From contig QZLH01000479.1 of NCBI GenBank assembly GCA_003833135.1, positions 8,824 to 72,823 of the forward strand: a stretch of 64,000 nt of DNA, given 5' to 3'. The notes under the pieces were generated by a model. The model was given only the letters and a program-made list of their open reading frames with translations, had not been told where the DNA came from and ran no database searches. This document shows positions 35,949-49,287 of this stretch, piece by piece. The position numbers and the translations under genes are program-made. Origin of the DNA: Oehlia diaphana (taxonomy: Eukaryota > Glomeromycota > Glomeromycetes > Glomerales > Glomeraceae). The first letter of the stretch is position 1. Every line of letters begins with the position of its first letter.

Positions 35949-37002
35949 CTATTGTGTGTGGTCATTCCTTACCAAATATGGGCGTTTGCAGCTATCACAA
36001 ATAAAGGTATCATTCCCATCTTGCTCGAAAACTTTATAAATATCGCTATGTTTAAGAGATTCAATATCAGTTATTTTCTCAATAATTTTCTTCACATCAT
36101 GCATAGGTCCTGGTTTAATCGTTTCTTCATTCTCAACAGCTTGATTTTCTTCACTCAATCCCGAGTTAATAGTTTCATTCTCAGCCACTTGATTTCCTTC
36201 GCTCATTCCCAAGTTAATAGTTTCATTCTCAGCCACTTGATTTCCTTCGCTCACTCCTGAGCCAATGGTTTCATTCTCAGCCGCTTGATTTCCTTCGCTC
36301 ACTCCTGAGCCAATAGTTTCATCATTTTCTGCCGCTTCGTTCTCAACCATTTGATCATCATTATCTCTTTCGTCATCAACCATTTGATTCGCTTTACTAA
36401 TTTCTATTTCTGTTTTATCACCATTATCATCATTATTATTATCATTATTATCTTGATTCATCATTACCATTTCTTCATTTTCTTCATTCTCAATCATTTC
36501 TGTTTCAACATTATCGTTATCGTTTGCATTATTATTATCATTAACCATTTCCTCATTCTTAGCATTCGATTCCGTTTCAACGTCAAGTTTGTCATCAACT
36601 GTCATATTAACATCAGCATCGGTAATAACTGTATGATGTTGATTATCAATATTTTTATCTTCATTTTCATTTGTTTCACTCATTTCAACATCAAGTTCAT
36701 CATCATTAGCATTGACTCTTTCTCTTTTACCTTCAGTTTCAGCTTCAGCCTCAGTTTCAGTATATTCTTCACCAATAATGTGAAGTATATCTTGAAATAT
36801 TGTTTCTTGTTTCTTGGTTTTATCATTATTTAATATTTTTTGAATTTTCTTTTGATCTATCACCTGTTTTCTCGTTTGTTTTTTTGCTTTTTTCTCTTTA
36901 ATTATTTCTCGTCTCTTTGATTTATTCCTTGGAATCTTTTCCTGATTATTCAAAAATTGATTCTTTGGATTCCTCATTCTATTACATAAAAGACTATTAA
37001 TA

Positions 37003-37047
<45 letters not shown>

Positions 37048-37231
37048 GAAAAAAAAAAATTTTCTTTACTTACGATGTACTCCAAGTTCTTGAGGCTTGA
37101 GTAAAAGCTTCTCTATGAGGTATTTTTGGATCCCTTTCTTTAATAGCAGCGATCTCATCCCTCATATAAATATTATAAGGGTTTAATTTTCTTCTAGTTT
37201 TTCTTCTCGATCTTTTCGATGATTTACCCAT
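35949..37231 (-). CDS. HMG/YABBY-like protein with long acidic repeat tail
   Basis: Two exons (37231-37074 and 36978-35949) join in phase 2 into 395 residues. A basic start (KSSKRSRRKTRRKLNPYN) leads to an HMG/YABBY-like helix pair: NIYMRDEIAAIKERDPKIPH, then REAFTQASRTWS. Such domains bind DNA, so a nuclear role is likely. A second Lys-rich block (KSKRREIIKEKKAKKQTRKQ) follows. Then come about 200 very acidic, Asn-rich residues containing four 16-residue repeats (ETINLGMSEGNQVAEN type). The C-terminus has one CxxC (TFICDSCKRPYL). The intron holds an unusually long T-tract (minus strand, about 37005-37065). No defects seen. A transcription-factor or chromatin role is inference. Confidence 0.72.
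36121..36330 (-). repeat. 48-bp coding tandem repeat, four copies
   Basis: Units start near 36121, 36172, 36220 and 36268 (plus-strand gtttcattc), 48 bp apart in the last three, and the first is slightly longer. They encode the 16-residue acidic repeats of the HMG-like protein. The middle units are nearly identical, which suggests recent expansion. Confidence 0.88.
37003..37065. repeat. long poly(A) tract inside an intron
   Basis: About 45 uninterrupted A on the plus strand, then a further A-run. It acts as the T-rich part of the minus-strand gene's only intron. The exact length is likely unreliable. Confidence 0.8.
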
Positions 37232-38025
37232 CTTTTTTTAAAAAATTTAATTAATTAATTTATTACTTTGATAATAATATCAAAAGTCACAGGCACAATA
37301 ATTGTTATAAAGAAAATTTTTTTTAAAAAAAAAAAAATAAAAAAAAAAATGACATCTTTCCATTTATAAATTTAATTAGGGTCTGTTCATGATTGGTCAT
37401 GGTTGGTCAACATCGGTAATTTTGGGAAAATACTGAAACAAAATTCCATTTGATCACATAATCGATTTACTTTAATTTACATAATTTACGACAGGTTTTT
37501 TATTCAAAATTCGTACGAATTTTTGAGAAAAACCTGAAGATATGCTGTGCGTTAATTTCACGTCAGTTGGTTTCTAAAGTTGACTCAACATGTAAATAAA
37601 ATATTTTTTAAAGTCATATAAATTATCACGTGAGATTTATAAGGAAAAAACGGAAAAAGTTTCAATTGGCAGATGATTAGCGAAAAAAAAAAATAAATAA
37701 AAATAAAGATAACTTTATTTTTCATTTTGGCCACAAAATATTATGAGACCGAACTGAGCTCAATAAATCTAATGATAAATAATAATTTGACATTAATTTT
37801 TTCATATAATGACTAAGAAACTAAATTCTTATTAGTAAATATTACACACTAAATAAACTATATTCCATTTATTCCTCTGTTATATATAATAACTTTTTTA
37901 AATATACAAATTTATAAAAAAAAAATAGAACAGAATTAGAAATACTACCTACATCTAAGTACTATATACATAATCCAAAAAAAAAAAAAAAAAAAAAAAA
38001 AATATTTTTTTTTTTAAAGCTGATA

Positions 38026-38058
<33 letters not shown>

Positions 38059-38294
38059 AAATAATAATTTTCTTTTTTTTTCTAAATTTTATAATGATAT
38101 AATAATAATAATAATAATTTGTTTGATGTTGTACATTTATTAGGGTTGAATTTATAAAAATTCAAATAAACATTATTTCCTCCCTAACAATCCCACTGAA
38201 TTACCTTATTTTTTTGTAAGTAATGTTTTTTTTTATGAAGGGTATTTAAAATAATTAGTGTTCAGTAATATTAATTTATAAATTAAATACCTAA
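37232..38294. other. intergenic with homopolymer tracts
   Basis: At 37978-38062 two long A-runs surround T-runs and could fold into a hairpin. aataataata repeats follow. A short stretch near 37375-37420 (catgattggtcatggttggtca) recalls the GGTCGGTCA repeats of the hAT MITE at 59547. No gene. Confidence 0.5.
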
Positions 38295-41200
38295 TCAATC
38301 AAGTCTTGTAACAAAGGCAGGATCAACCCAACCTCTTTCTTTAGTATCTTCATTAATTGCAAACCACCATTCCCCATCATCATGAATATGTATGATTTTT
38401 AATAATATTCCTTTTTGAAAATTTAATTCATTTTTTTCCTTGCTCTTATTTACATAATTTGTTCGACATAAAAATAATCCATCGTCTTCTGCTATTGCAC
38501 CGGCGTTATTATTAATTTCAACTGCACTATCCGTTGCATATTTTTTATGTGATGAATACTTATTGGCTTGTTTTTGTTTAACGGAGTTAAAATTAAATTC
38601 ATTGATTTCTAAAGAATTCCTTAATGTATTTGAGGAACCTGAATTCCATGATAATCGATGATCTATTAAAAAGATAATAATAATGTGAACCGGTTGATTA
38701 AGATAAAATAATTTTCAATTTGGAATTTTGGAAATTATATATACCTGTGTTCTCATCCCACCATCCAGCTTTTCTGTGATCTTTAGGATCTTTAGATACT
38801 TGAAAGATAAAATATTAATCCATTATTAATTTAATAATTTATTATTGATCTAAAAGAGTCATATTAAGTTAATATGTTACCTGAACGTTTTCGAACATTA
38901 TCAGCTTTCCTTGAAGATCCTGATGAATCTGACAAATTACTGCCGGGGCTTCTTCCCCTTCCATTGTCATTTAAATTTGGACCAGATATTAATCCTAATA
39001 TAATAGTAGGAAAAATTAGTGTACCTAGTGTTTTTTTTTAATAATCAATATTAAGCTTTTTAATTACCTGTAGGACTATTTAATAAATAAAATTTGTTTA
39101 ATTCATCATCCATCCCTAATTCTTCATGATAATGTTGTGTATATTCTAAAATTATATCCATTTCTCTTAATACTAATTCTCTACGTTCGGAGACATGTTC
39201 CAATGCTTGAGTATCTACAAATTTACAAAAGTATTGTCTAAAATCCATTCCTATTTGTTGGTAAAGTCTTGATTGGATTTTAATAAATTCTTGCACTATT
39301 ATATCAAAATATTGTGTTATTAATTTAAAGAAACTAGGTAACTCTTCATGTAATTGTGCTGAAATCGATGTAAAAGCATCTGCGGATTGTTGAAGATGTT
39401 TATCAAGCTTTAAAAAAAATATATATATATGTGTACATTTAACAAAATATGTTAAAAAAAAAAAAAAAAAAGGAAAAAAAAGGATTAATCTTTTAATATT
39501 TAAAATTTTAACTTACTGTTCCTCCTTTGGCTTTTATTGACATTGCTCTATCATAATCCAAAATTTTTCTCTCTCTTTTTTTCATAACAGCAGCTGGAGC
39601 TTTAAATAATTCCAAAAATTTTTCAATCTGCGGATATATATTTTTCTTGACTGCTTCCTCCTAAATTAATTTTAAAATTATAAATTATACAATTCTTGTA
39701 CTTTTATTAATTAATAACCAATTTTTGACAAATGTACCATTTCTTTTCCATGTGTTGGTGCAATTTCTTTAATAGCTTTTACATATTCCACCAATTTTTT
39801 ATGTTCGATATTATTGTTATCAAGCATATAGAATTCTTCAAAAGTTTCGGCCAAACGCTGTTGATCTTCAAAATATACTAATAACAAAGTATAATCCATG
39901 TCAATATCATCTATTATTACATGTATGAAATACAATTTTGATTATAATAAAAAAATTGTGCCTACGTTTAACGACCTTCACCCAATCTTTTATATCTTTG
40001 GACAATTGCTGTCCTTGTAATTCCAAATTTTTAAACTTTTCTAAATATAACTTGTAAAGTTCATCTTCAGTAGCTTTGGAAATGCCAGTAGCATGTTTAA
40101 TCTATTACATATTAAAATTAATAATTATGAATATCAAATAATTTGAAAATAAAACTGTTTTTTATATATTATTCAACATACCATTTGTCCTCTCCTTGTT
40201 ATAGACTTTGTTATGCCATGACTATTAAAACAAATATGTAATAAATTAATAAATTTATATTTGAAACAATGATAATTATTTATTAAAAATATAATATATA
40301 TAAAAAATACGAACACAAGCTATTAAATTTGAGAGAGAGAGAGAAATATGTATTAATATAAATAAACTTTTTTAAAGAATAATTACAAAAAGATTCAATT
40401 TAAAAACTTACGTCGGCATCGGTTTTTTTCTTGCTACCAACTATTTTTTCTACAATATCTTTCCGTCGTTTAATCTCATTTATCCTTTCAGCAACATTTT
40501 GTATTTCAGAAAAAGCACGCTTAAGTTCTTCAAAATCTGGATGTGAAAGGTTTGTAAGCGATACAATTTGCTAAAAATATGGAATGTAACAAAATTTAAA
40601 AATTAATTTATAATAAAATTGATATGTTATAATATAAATTTAAAATACCTGTAGTAATAGCGGATATTTTAATACACGTTGTACTGGTTTAATTAAAAGA
40701 CTTGATATATCCCAACTTCTAGTTCGACCCTCACATTGATTTTTACATTTCTAAAAAAAGAAAAAAAAGAATAAATAAATAAATAAATAAATTTACTAAA
40801 AAAAAAGGAAGCTAAAAAATTTTTAAAATAATAACCTGAAGCCATCCTTGAACGTTTTCGTCCTTGTCAAATTCTTGAAGCTTTTGAACAGCAGCTTCAT
40901 GCCGTTTACAATATTCACTATATACAGCTTCCATTCTGCTCTCATTACCTTGTTCCCTCTTCATCTGTTAACAATTAAAATAATTAAAATTATGAATTAT
41001 TAATTAAATTATGATAATTATTAATTATAGAATTATAAAAATTCACATCTTTTTCAAATCATACCATCTGCATAAATACTGCTCCTATGCTTGTATTATC
41101 ATTTTCATTTTCTAAATGTTTATCAACATTATTATCATCCGGTCCTTCAATACCAGCTGCATTTTCTAATAAACTTAAAAAATCTTCTGAAAAATTAATT

Positions 41201-42719
41201 ACATCATCTAAATTACTAAATATTGTTTTACAGTCGAAACGATTGAAAATCGGAATTTCTTGTGCAGGTACTGAATACACCTAAAAAAAAATGTCATTAG
41301 TTAGAATAGGTATTTCATATCATTATCAGAAATTATAAATTAAAAATTACCTCTTCTAAGAGTACCATATCTTGGAAAAAGACTCTTTCCGTTTCTACAA
41401 GTTCTTTTATGACATTCCATAATTTTTTTCTTCTCTTAAAATCTTTAGTATATTCATCTTCTTCAGGATCGCTTGGAGCGCTTGAAGCACCTGGTAGTGA
41501 TATTTGACTTTTAGGCCTATTTGGTGAAGGAAGTACACTAATTCTAAGATGCGTAGGAGATGATGATGACTCAGTTGGAGATTTGGGAGGAGGTGTAGGC
41601 GGTAATGCCTTTGAGGTTTCAAAATTATGCTCGGAATTACGCTGTATAGGCTGATTTGATACAGCAAGTAAATTAGCTATGCTTGCCCTTTTTGCCTCAA
41701 AATCTTCAGAAGCTTGTTTTTTTGTTGAAGTTACATCATTACTACTATTAAATCTTAAAGGTTTTGGTTTTTTAGTTTTAGCTGGCGGTGGTTGTGAGGT
41801 ACCCCTAACACCTTTTGTTGTCTTTTTAGTATCTATCTCTGATAAATAATTGTGCTCGGCTACATCTATCCATTCCCTACTCAAATTTTCATCATCATCA
41901 ATTATTATCGGAGTAGGATCAGGCTGTGATATAGGATCAAGTGATCGTGATTTTATAGGTTTTTTAGTATTCATCGTCTTAGTATTTTTAATATTCGTGT
42001 TTGTACATGTTTTATTAACATTATTCGTATTCTTTTCTGAAGTAATTTTCGTAATTTGTGATCTTTCCGTACTTTTCGTATTTTTCGTATTTTTCGTAGT
42101 TTTATTAATATCAGCAAGTGCAGCAGGCTTTTTTGAAGGATTCGGTAACTTTGATTGTAAAGGAAAAAAAGAAAAAAATATTTAATTAATAAATTAATTA
42201 ATTTTTTGTATATAAATTTTTATATTTACAAGATTATACGATTTTTCGTTAACATTTAACTACTCAAGTGTATAAATAAATATGTAACTCACTTACCGTT
42301 CCATCTGAAACTTGAGCTTGTTGAAATCTAGCTTTAATATCACCAAATGCCAAAGGACTTTCATCAATTTCCGGGTTTAAATTATTATTTACTACTTTTT
42401 CACGTGAAAATGATTTTTGTTTTTTAAGCGTAACAGTTGGAACAGGTAATCTTGGTGATAAAGGAAGAGATGGACCCATACGAGGTTTTAGAATTTTATC
42501 ATCTTTATCCTCAAAAACACTTGATAACCTATGAACGTTTGATCCACGACCATTTGTATTTACTTTTTTAGAAGAAGAAATAGGATCACTATCAACTTTA
42601 TTAGATACCATAGTAGATAACTTTGGAGGTTTTGGTTTTGGTGGAGGAGGAGCTTTTGGTTTTGGAGTTGCCATTGGAGTTACTCGACGATTAACGTTAT
42701 TCCTACGAGCTTCATCCAT
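38295..42719 (-). CDS. RhoGEF with BAR-like region and C-terminal SH3 (Tuba/DNMBP-like)
   Basis: A large multi-exon gene starting at ATG 42719. Exon 1 is 42719-42297, exon 2 42148-41351, exon 3 begins at 41280, and about ten short exons follow to the stop at 38295. The first ~380 residues are disordered and Pro-rich (PKPKAPPPPKPKPPK; ALPPTPPPKSP). A DH (RhoGEF) domain follows: KLWNVIKELVETERVFFQDM, then NFSEDFLSLLENA, and the conserved late helix SSLLIKPVQRVLKYPLLLQ. A helical BAR-like region comes next (LQGQQLSKDIKDWVKVV, HKKLVEYVKAIKEIAPTHGK). The C-terminus is an SH3 domain (LFLCRTNYVNK, DDGEWWFAINEDTKERGWVD). DH-BAR-SH3 proteins such as animal Tuba and fungal Gef1-type factors exchange GDP on Cdc42/Rho at membranes, guiding polarity. 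The frame is intact wherever checked. Exact limits of the small exons were not all fixed. Confidence 0.82.
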
Positions 42720-44300
42720 TGATTAAAAATTAAATATATTATAAACCTATATAATAAGAAATTATAAAGTCAGTTTCGAAAAAACTTGAAAAGTTAAAAT
42801 TATAAATAAGAATTATGAAAAATATAATAATAAAAAAAGGTTAATCTAATGAATTTCTTTAAACAAATAAAATTTGTCCTAAATTAAGTCAAAATTCTGA
42901 GACAAACTATGATTTACTACTATAAAAAAGAAATTGTTCACTTTCGAAATCGAGTTGTCAATACTCACAAGGAGTAATAAAATATAATAAACAAATAAAT
43001 AAATAAATATATATACATATTTAACTTATATTATAATAAATTAGTAAGATTAGAAAATCAAGGAATTACTATACTTATAACAAAAGGTGACAAATAAGGA
43101 CTTACTTTGAAAACGTATGTAAAGATACTTTAATAGCGATAAGGTTATAAAATTCTTCGAGTTTATTAAACGGAAAAATAGGTTATTTGTCAGGGAAAGT
43201 CTTTATATATATTATATAGTAAGTATTTAAAGGTAGTAACACACTTATAACGCATACAACAAAAGAATATAATAAAAAACGAAAAGATTCGACGTCACTC
43301 AACAAAGTTGTTGAAAGAAAAGTCAAGGGTTGGGTAAAGAAGGATATGTGTTTGTTTGTTTAAAAAAAAAAAAAAAAAAAAAAAACTCCTTGGATATTAT
43401 GATCTAAGTAATTCAAATAATTTGTAACCCATGTGGCTTTCATTTATGGTTTGAAATCTTTGTTCTAAATGTTTCACAACATTATAGTAAAATGCTTGTC
43501 AAACATAGTAAAACGCATGGGTTGTGTAAATGTTTAAACTTTAGCCCATCAAGATTTTTTTAATGATTTGCAATTTTTGGCAACTCAAAAAAACTCTAAC
43601 TGCTAATATTTACGGTTTTGTCATGTGACTTATCATTAAACCAACCTTTTTGGGGATAACAAGTTCAAGATTCTGCAGCATTTTTAACGAATTTAATCCA
43701 ATTGAAGTAAAAGTCATTTATAATAAGTTTGTAATTTCCTTATGTATTGTTCTCTTTTAAGTATAATGATTTTTTTGAATTCTTTGGGAATCATCGAAAC
43801 TCCTTAATCACGTGAATTCCGAAGCGCAGTTCCGGACTTTATGAAAGTAAATTGCGAAGTCACACAAAGATGAAACGTTTCGCGAATTATTTTATTTATA
43901 AAAAATTTAATGAATTCAAAAATTATTTATTATACTGACAAAAATGGAAAATTAAATTAAGAGTCCTTTTTGATTGTCCTTTCATTTGATTTTTATGTTG
44001 ATGTCAAGTTTTTTAGTATAAAGGGGAAGGAAATCATTTTTTTTTCTTGTTTCATTTTAATTTATTTGGTTTGATTCTAACCATTTATTAATTTTTTGTG
44101 ATATATATTAACCCTAATTAGGTTTGTTTTTCATGTTATACATTTTTATAAACTTTAATTATGGGTCACATAGTCACATATAATACATATGATAGCGTTG
44201 TACAAAAAAAACGGGAAACTGATATTTAGGTTCAATAGTCTTCCAGATAAGCAAATATAAAGATTTTTTCTTTTTCTACGAAAATGGGATGTTTGTACTC
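42720..44300. other. intergenic, 5' flank of the RhoGEF gene
   Basis: AT-rich, with an A-run near 43362-43385. No gene seen. Confidence 0.5.
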
Positions 44301-44302
44301 CA

Positions 44303-44440
44303 AAGTACATATATAAAAGTAAACATATAAAGTACATACATATATACATATATAGTACATATATACAGTATAAAGTACATACATATATATATACATACAT
44401 ACATATATATATACAGTATATACACTGTATATATGACATT
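44303..44440. repeat. TA/CATA microsatellite-like tract
   Basis: Degenerate repeats of acatatata, agtacata and tacatacata over about 135 bp. The Tyr/Ile/Cys-rich ORFs on the minus strand are products of this repeat and are not genes. Confidence 0.85.
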
Positions 44441-45787
44441 TCAATATAAGTGTGAATTTATCATTTTAAAATAGATAAGTCGGCTAAAAAAAAATAATAA
44501 TTTTTTTTGAAACATATAAATGATTTTAAAAATTGGTAAACATTATCTATTACCAATTTTAGAAATTTGACGTCTTTCAAGTATCAAAAAAAAACATTTT
44601 GAAACCATTGGAATGTTTATTCATTTTATAGAATATTTCTATTAATTACGTTATTTTGTTACACAATGTTTCAAGAATTTCAAAATATGATCGAGAAGGT
44701 ATTCTATGAATTAATAACACAATGTGTAAAGTTGTTGGATCTGCCCAAATTTCCTGAGAATAGAAAATGGGTGATACAAATATCACAGAATTTTAGAAGA
44801 AAAATTAAGACAAAGAAATCAGAACATAATGACAAACATTTAGGCATTACTCCATTATATTAATTATCTAAATTAATAAAAGTATTAAATAATTATGGTT
44901 AGTACCTGATAACATCATTACCCCCCCCAGCATCTTTCTTTATTCGAATTAATAATGCTCTATGAACCTTTACTTAGATTTCTGTACGTCATAAATTCTA
45001 TCACGTGATATCGAGTGATGTCCAATTGGTTCATGTTACGTGGTAAATCATATAGTTGATATAACCCAATCAACTAACTATTATTGGAAACCTTAGTAAA
45101 TAATTCAATTAATGCTCTTATTAAACCAGGCGAAAACTTTGTACTAAAAATACTATTCTTCTGTCAAATCCACTTCAACGATTCCAAAAAAGGGATAAGC
45201 CCCCAAAAATTGATATTGACTCTGGCTGACTGTTACTCCGCATCTTTTAACAATCATGATTTTTTTTGTTTACATGCAAAGATTGCTGTGGACGCACATT
45301 TTTTGACGCTAGTTTATCTAAAAAAGGAATTTAGTATATGTTACTTTTTTTTAAATTTAGTGATACATTTTTGTAATGTATTTTTATATTTTTACGAATA
45401 ATGTGACCGCTTCGGATGCTCCTTTAAAGTCCTTAAATTTTAAATTTTATTAATTTTATTAATATTTACACAAATACATTATTAAATATATTTTTCTTAG
45501 TAAAAAAAAAAAATAAATATTATTTTTCATTACTTGAAGGTACATGAATCAGGCCAATAAGTCTAGCTCATATGTTGCTACTAATTAGTTAATATATAAA
45601 TACACTTCAATACCCCCAAAAAGTTTTCCTATTCGTGCTACTTTTTTTTTAACTCGAAAATAAAAAATATCCATGTCTAACATATAATCTCTCGTCTCCC
45701 GACAGCTGATGTAACGAAAGATTGGAATCGAAATGATGTTAAAATATTTTTGCAAAGAAAATAGAGTTGGATTAAAGCTTGTAGATG
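44441..45787. other. AT-rich gap with doubtful ORFs
   Basis: Plus-strand ORFs of 65 codons (44666) and 105 codons (45084) were read. Neither shows a domain, a signal peptide or a splice partner. The first is Lys-rich (KVFYELITQCVKLLDLPKFP) and is the better candidate for a real but unknown small protein. Confidence 0.3.
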
Positions 45788-45986
45788 CCCTGTAAAAAAT
45801 CTAATCCGTGTTTTATCTTTCCATGCTTTTTCCGTGAATGTATCATTTTCATGGAATTAATAACCTTAAATCATGGAAATTTTCATCTCGCTAACACGGA
45901 TATTCGTGAATGTATCATTTTCACGGAATTATTACGGAAGACACGGAGAAATAATGGAAATATTCGGATAAAAATTTTTTATAGGG
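45788..45986. mobile_element. 199-bp MITE-like element
   Basis: Imperfect inverted ends: left CCCTGTAAAAAATCTAATCC, and right complement CCCTATAAAAAATTTTTATC. Inside, cgtgaatgtatcattttc occurs twice (45832 and 45907). ATG flanks both ends (45785-45787 and 45987-45989), possibly a 3-bp target duplication, though this could be chance. Confidence 0.65.
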
Positions 45987-45989
45987 ATG

Positions 45990-48130
45990 GTGATATTCAC
46001 TGTTGAAGCTTTCCTTAGTTTAAATGAACTCGTGATCCTGGCCCGTTCAAACTGCTGTATGGACAAGCTACAAAAATCGTACAGTTGGTTGAAATTGATG
46101 GAGGTATGCAAGTATAAAGAGTTAGTGATGTAACATAATTTTTTGTTTGTCAACAATACCGATTATTTAATCTTGTGTTTTTCTTTCCCATTTCTTATCA
46201 TTAATCCATCCAGCATTATAGAACAACCTGTTGACGGTAAGTCTGATCAACGCAAATAAACATAATATGTTATCTCTGAAATCTGAAATAATATTGAATA
46301 TCCGAATTTACTCATATTTCTACTTTTAACGAAATCAATTAGTGATGCAACAAATGAAGCTAAATAAAGTTTTCTAAGGACCTAACTGCATATAGACTTA
46401 CCCACATTTTAAAGCACCAGACACCTAATATTTACAAAAAATTCATTGATGAGAAAAATATTCTAATGGTGAATGGAATACCTAATTTGCTAATTTGCTT
46501 CTGCGTAGCCTTTCTTTAAACAAGTTAGTGAAAGAGGCCTTAATGATTATGATTCTTTGTGAAAATGCATATAAAAGGAAATCTTGAAAATACTAATACA
46601 ATTATTATTCTAGGTATTTTCGGACGTGGCGAAACTTGCTTATATTTTGAAGCATTATGTCAAATTATCTATACGTAGTTGCTTTTCCGTATAGTATTGG
46701 CTCTAATAATGACTTGGAACTTGCAGCAAGTTGGACGAGAGATAATACCAAAACCAATCCAAAGAAATAGAAGACTTGCTTGTAGGCCGGCTTCGATTTA
46801 TTTTATTGATTTAAATCAGTAATGAGTTGCATTGTTGGACGACTACTCTTACTTCAACATTTCTTTAATTTAGCTAAACATTTAAAATTGTAATGGCTCA
46901 AATCTTGGCTAATCCTTCAGCTTAGACACATAATTATTAGTGAACTATATTCAATATTTTACAATGTGGATCATACCAGCACTAGATGGTATTGTAATTA
47001 TATTATGAAGGACATTAAAAAAAAAATTTTTGCTGAAATCTTTCCAATCATATATGACGAAGCACTACAGATAAAAATGGCCTTATCCTCTCCTGCGGAG
47101 GAAATGCTGGTAAGTAAGTGGTGTGAAATTGGGCCTCAGTCTTTATTAAATTTATATTATTCATTTCCAAGAGCAATTGTTTGCATAACTATTACTATTG
47201 TGAACAAAAGACAAGGGGAAAGGGGAATATCAGAAAATTAATTCTGCCAGTCTCAGTGATTTTGTATGACTTATTAAAAAATAAATTATGTGAAGATAAA
47301 TTAAGCAGTTAAATGGCTAAAGATAATGTCATGACAATTTGCTAAATTTGATCTTTTCATTTTTTTTTTTTTCAACGGGATCGTTATTATTGGTCGTGGA
47401 TATGGACACGTTATCATCAAGTCCGAACATTTTGATTCTGAAGAATAGCTAGCTAAATAATCAAATCTAATAGTTTGTTAAACAAATAGAGTAGTATCTA
47501 CACTGGCTTTTAGTGACATTATTTTACATGCTATAACAGGAAGACCAATAAGGTTTATTACTGTATTAGTATAGATGAGACGGAAATTATGTCTTAGGGT
47601 TTTGCTCACATTCAAAAATTTACAAGCATCATTGACGAACCTCTTGTAATTCAAGCGCCTCTGAAACCAGTTATAATATTGCAATAAATTGATGATTGAT
47701 GAATTCCGGATAATTTAGATAAAAGAGAAACCATTGGAAAGCACCACAAATATTTTTTTAAAATAATTATACTAATTTACCGGTCAAATTGTTTCAACAT
47801 AATTGGTCTATGATAACAATCCGTGATATACGTTACACAAATTCAGATCACAAATAGCATGTCATTTACTTATTCGGTCTTGAGGAATATAGGCTTATTA
47901 TAAAACTAATTTTATCATTCATAAAGTTAATTTATCATTGTAATAATCAGAAATTTTATTTTCTAAAAATTTGTAAATGAATAAACCAAATTTGGCTTGA
48001 AATGTCTACTTTGGACTTGTGCATACAAAAACTTTGGTGAAAATAAGTCAACACACAACCAATTTCGGTTTCTCATTTTAATAATAATCATTGCCTTTAA
48101 TTGATACGCATAATCAACCATTTAACGAAT
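45990..48130. other. long gap, no supported gene
   Basis: A plus-strand ORF at 46966-47241 (91 codons) and several shorter ones carry no recognised motif. A stretch at 46615-46790 looks slightly coding-like (FGRGETCLYFEALCQIIYT) but is broken by stops. Confidence 0.4.
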
Positions 48131-48140
48131 CGATTAAATT

Positions 48141-48150
48141 TTTATATAAA
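48141..48150 (+). promoter_or_regulatory. TATA-like box for the hydrolase gene
   Basis: tttatataaa about 70 bp upstream of the ATG at 48213; a T-rich leader follows. Confidence 0.4.
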
Positions 48151-48212
48151 AAAGAAATAAATAAAAATCTTTTTTTTTTTCTTTAACCGATAAATATTTT
48201 ATTTTTTTAAAC

Positions 48213-49287
48213 ATGAAATTATTTAAATTATTTTCGGGTTTTATTTTTGTATTTCTCACCGTATCCGCAGTAACCGTCGCACAAGTTCCATTATACACTT
48301 TTCCCGCGGATGATGGGTCTAAAAATTATTATGTTACGAGTGAAAATGGTGTAAATATTTTTGTAGAAGAAAAAGGAGATCCAAAAAATCCCACAATTAT
48401 ATTTTCAAGTGGATTTTTAACATCAAGAATAAGTTGGGATCCACAGTGGTTTGACCCTGAAATTTATGAAAAATTTCATCTTATAAGATATGATTATCGT
48501 GGTATGGGTAATAGTGATAAACCAAACACGAATTTATACTCAACTGATTTAAATGCAGACATTTTTACTAGATATATGAGTAATATTGATAATAGTAATT
48601 CATATTTACTTGATTTACATGCTGCTGACCTTTTCGCTTTGATTAGTAAACTTTCTTCTGAATATGATTTTAAAGAAAAAAAAATTGTATTAGTTGGATG
48701 GTCATTTGGAGTACCTATTTCTTTAAATTTTATGAAAAATTATCCAGATATAATGATTCATGGTCTCATGTCAATTAGTGGTCTCGTTAATAATACACGT
48801 ATAGCAGCTGATAATGATAAAATAGCACCTTTTTTTCAAGATATGATTGATCCTCAAGATGATTGGTTTAAAGTTGTTTCTGGAATGGATGAAATTTTTA
48901 GTTTAATAAGTTATAAACCATTTAGTGATGAATTAAAACTTTTATTTTTGGGTAGTGCTGCTATGGCTCCTTTAGAATGTCGTCTATCAGCTATTAGTAA
49001 GTATAAAAATCGGTTTTCTCAGTTTTCGAATTTATATTCATTCTATTTACTCTTCTTTTTTTTTAGTTCCATATAGTTTAGCGGAATTTTATAGTACTAT
49101 ATCTATACCTACCTTACACATAATTGGTGAAAATGATATAATAGTTGATATGGAACATAGTCTATATTTTGCTTCTTTGGGTCAAAATGTTGAAACTATT
49201 TTTTATAAAGAAGTTGGTCATTGTCCATTATGGGAAAATATTAAAGATCTTAACAAAGATATTATAAATTTTGTTAATAAAATTTAA
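48213..49287 (+). CDS. secreted alpha/beta hydrolase, two exons
   Basis: Exons 48213-48996 and 49067-49287 join in phase 1 into 334 residues. Residues 1-24 form a clear signal peptide (MKLFKLFSGFIFVFLTVSAV, then TVAQ). The alpha/beta-hydrolase fold shows an oxyanion-side segment IIFSSGFLTSRISWDPQWFD, RYDYRGMGNSDKP, and the nucleophile elbow GWSFG (Ser about residue 167). The catalytic Asp is in IIGENDIIVD and the catalytic His in GHCPLWEN. Strand order and length match the family, so the enzyme should be active. Substrate cannot be told: esters, epoxides, peroxides and prolyl peptides are all handled by relatives. Secretion suggests action in the cell wall space, at the symbiotic interface or in the endomembrane system. 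No defects. Confidence 0.88.

Noticed and set aside
36351..36833. 160-codon Ile-rich plus-strand ORF
   Set aside because: Antisense shadow of the Asn/Asp-rich acidic part of the HMG-like gene.
37978..38062. Poly(A)/poly(T) block as a transcription terminator or LINE poly(A) tail
   Set aside because: No element body adjoins it and homopolymers are common throughout the window; treated as low-complexity DNA.
41850..42185. 111-codon hydrophobic plus-strand ORF
   Set aside because: Antisense to the second coding exon of the RhoGEF gene.
44155..44444. Tyr/Ile/Cys-rich ORFs (94 and 70 codons)
   Set aside because: Direct products of a TA/CATA microsatellite in two frames.
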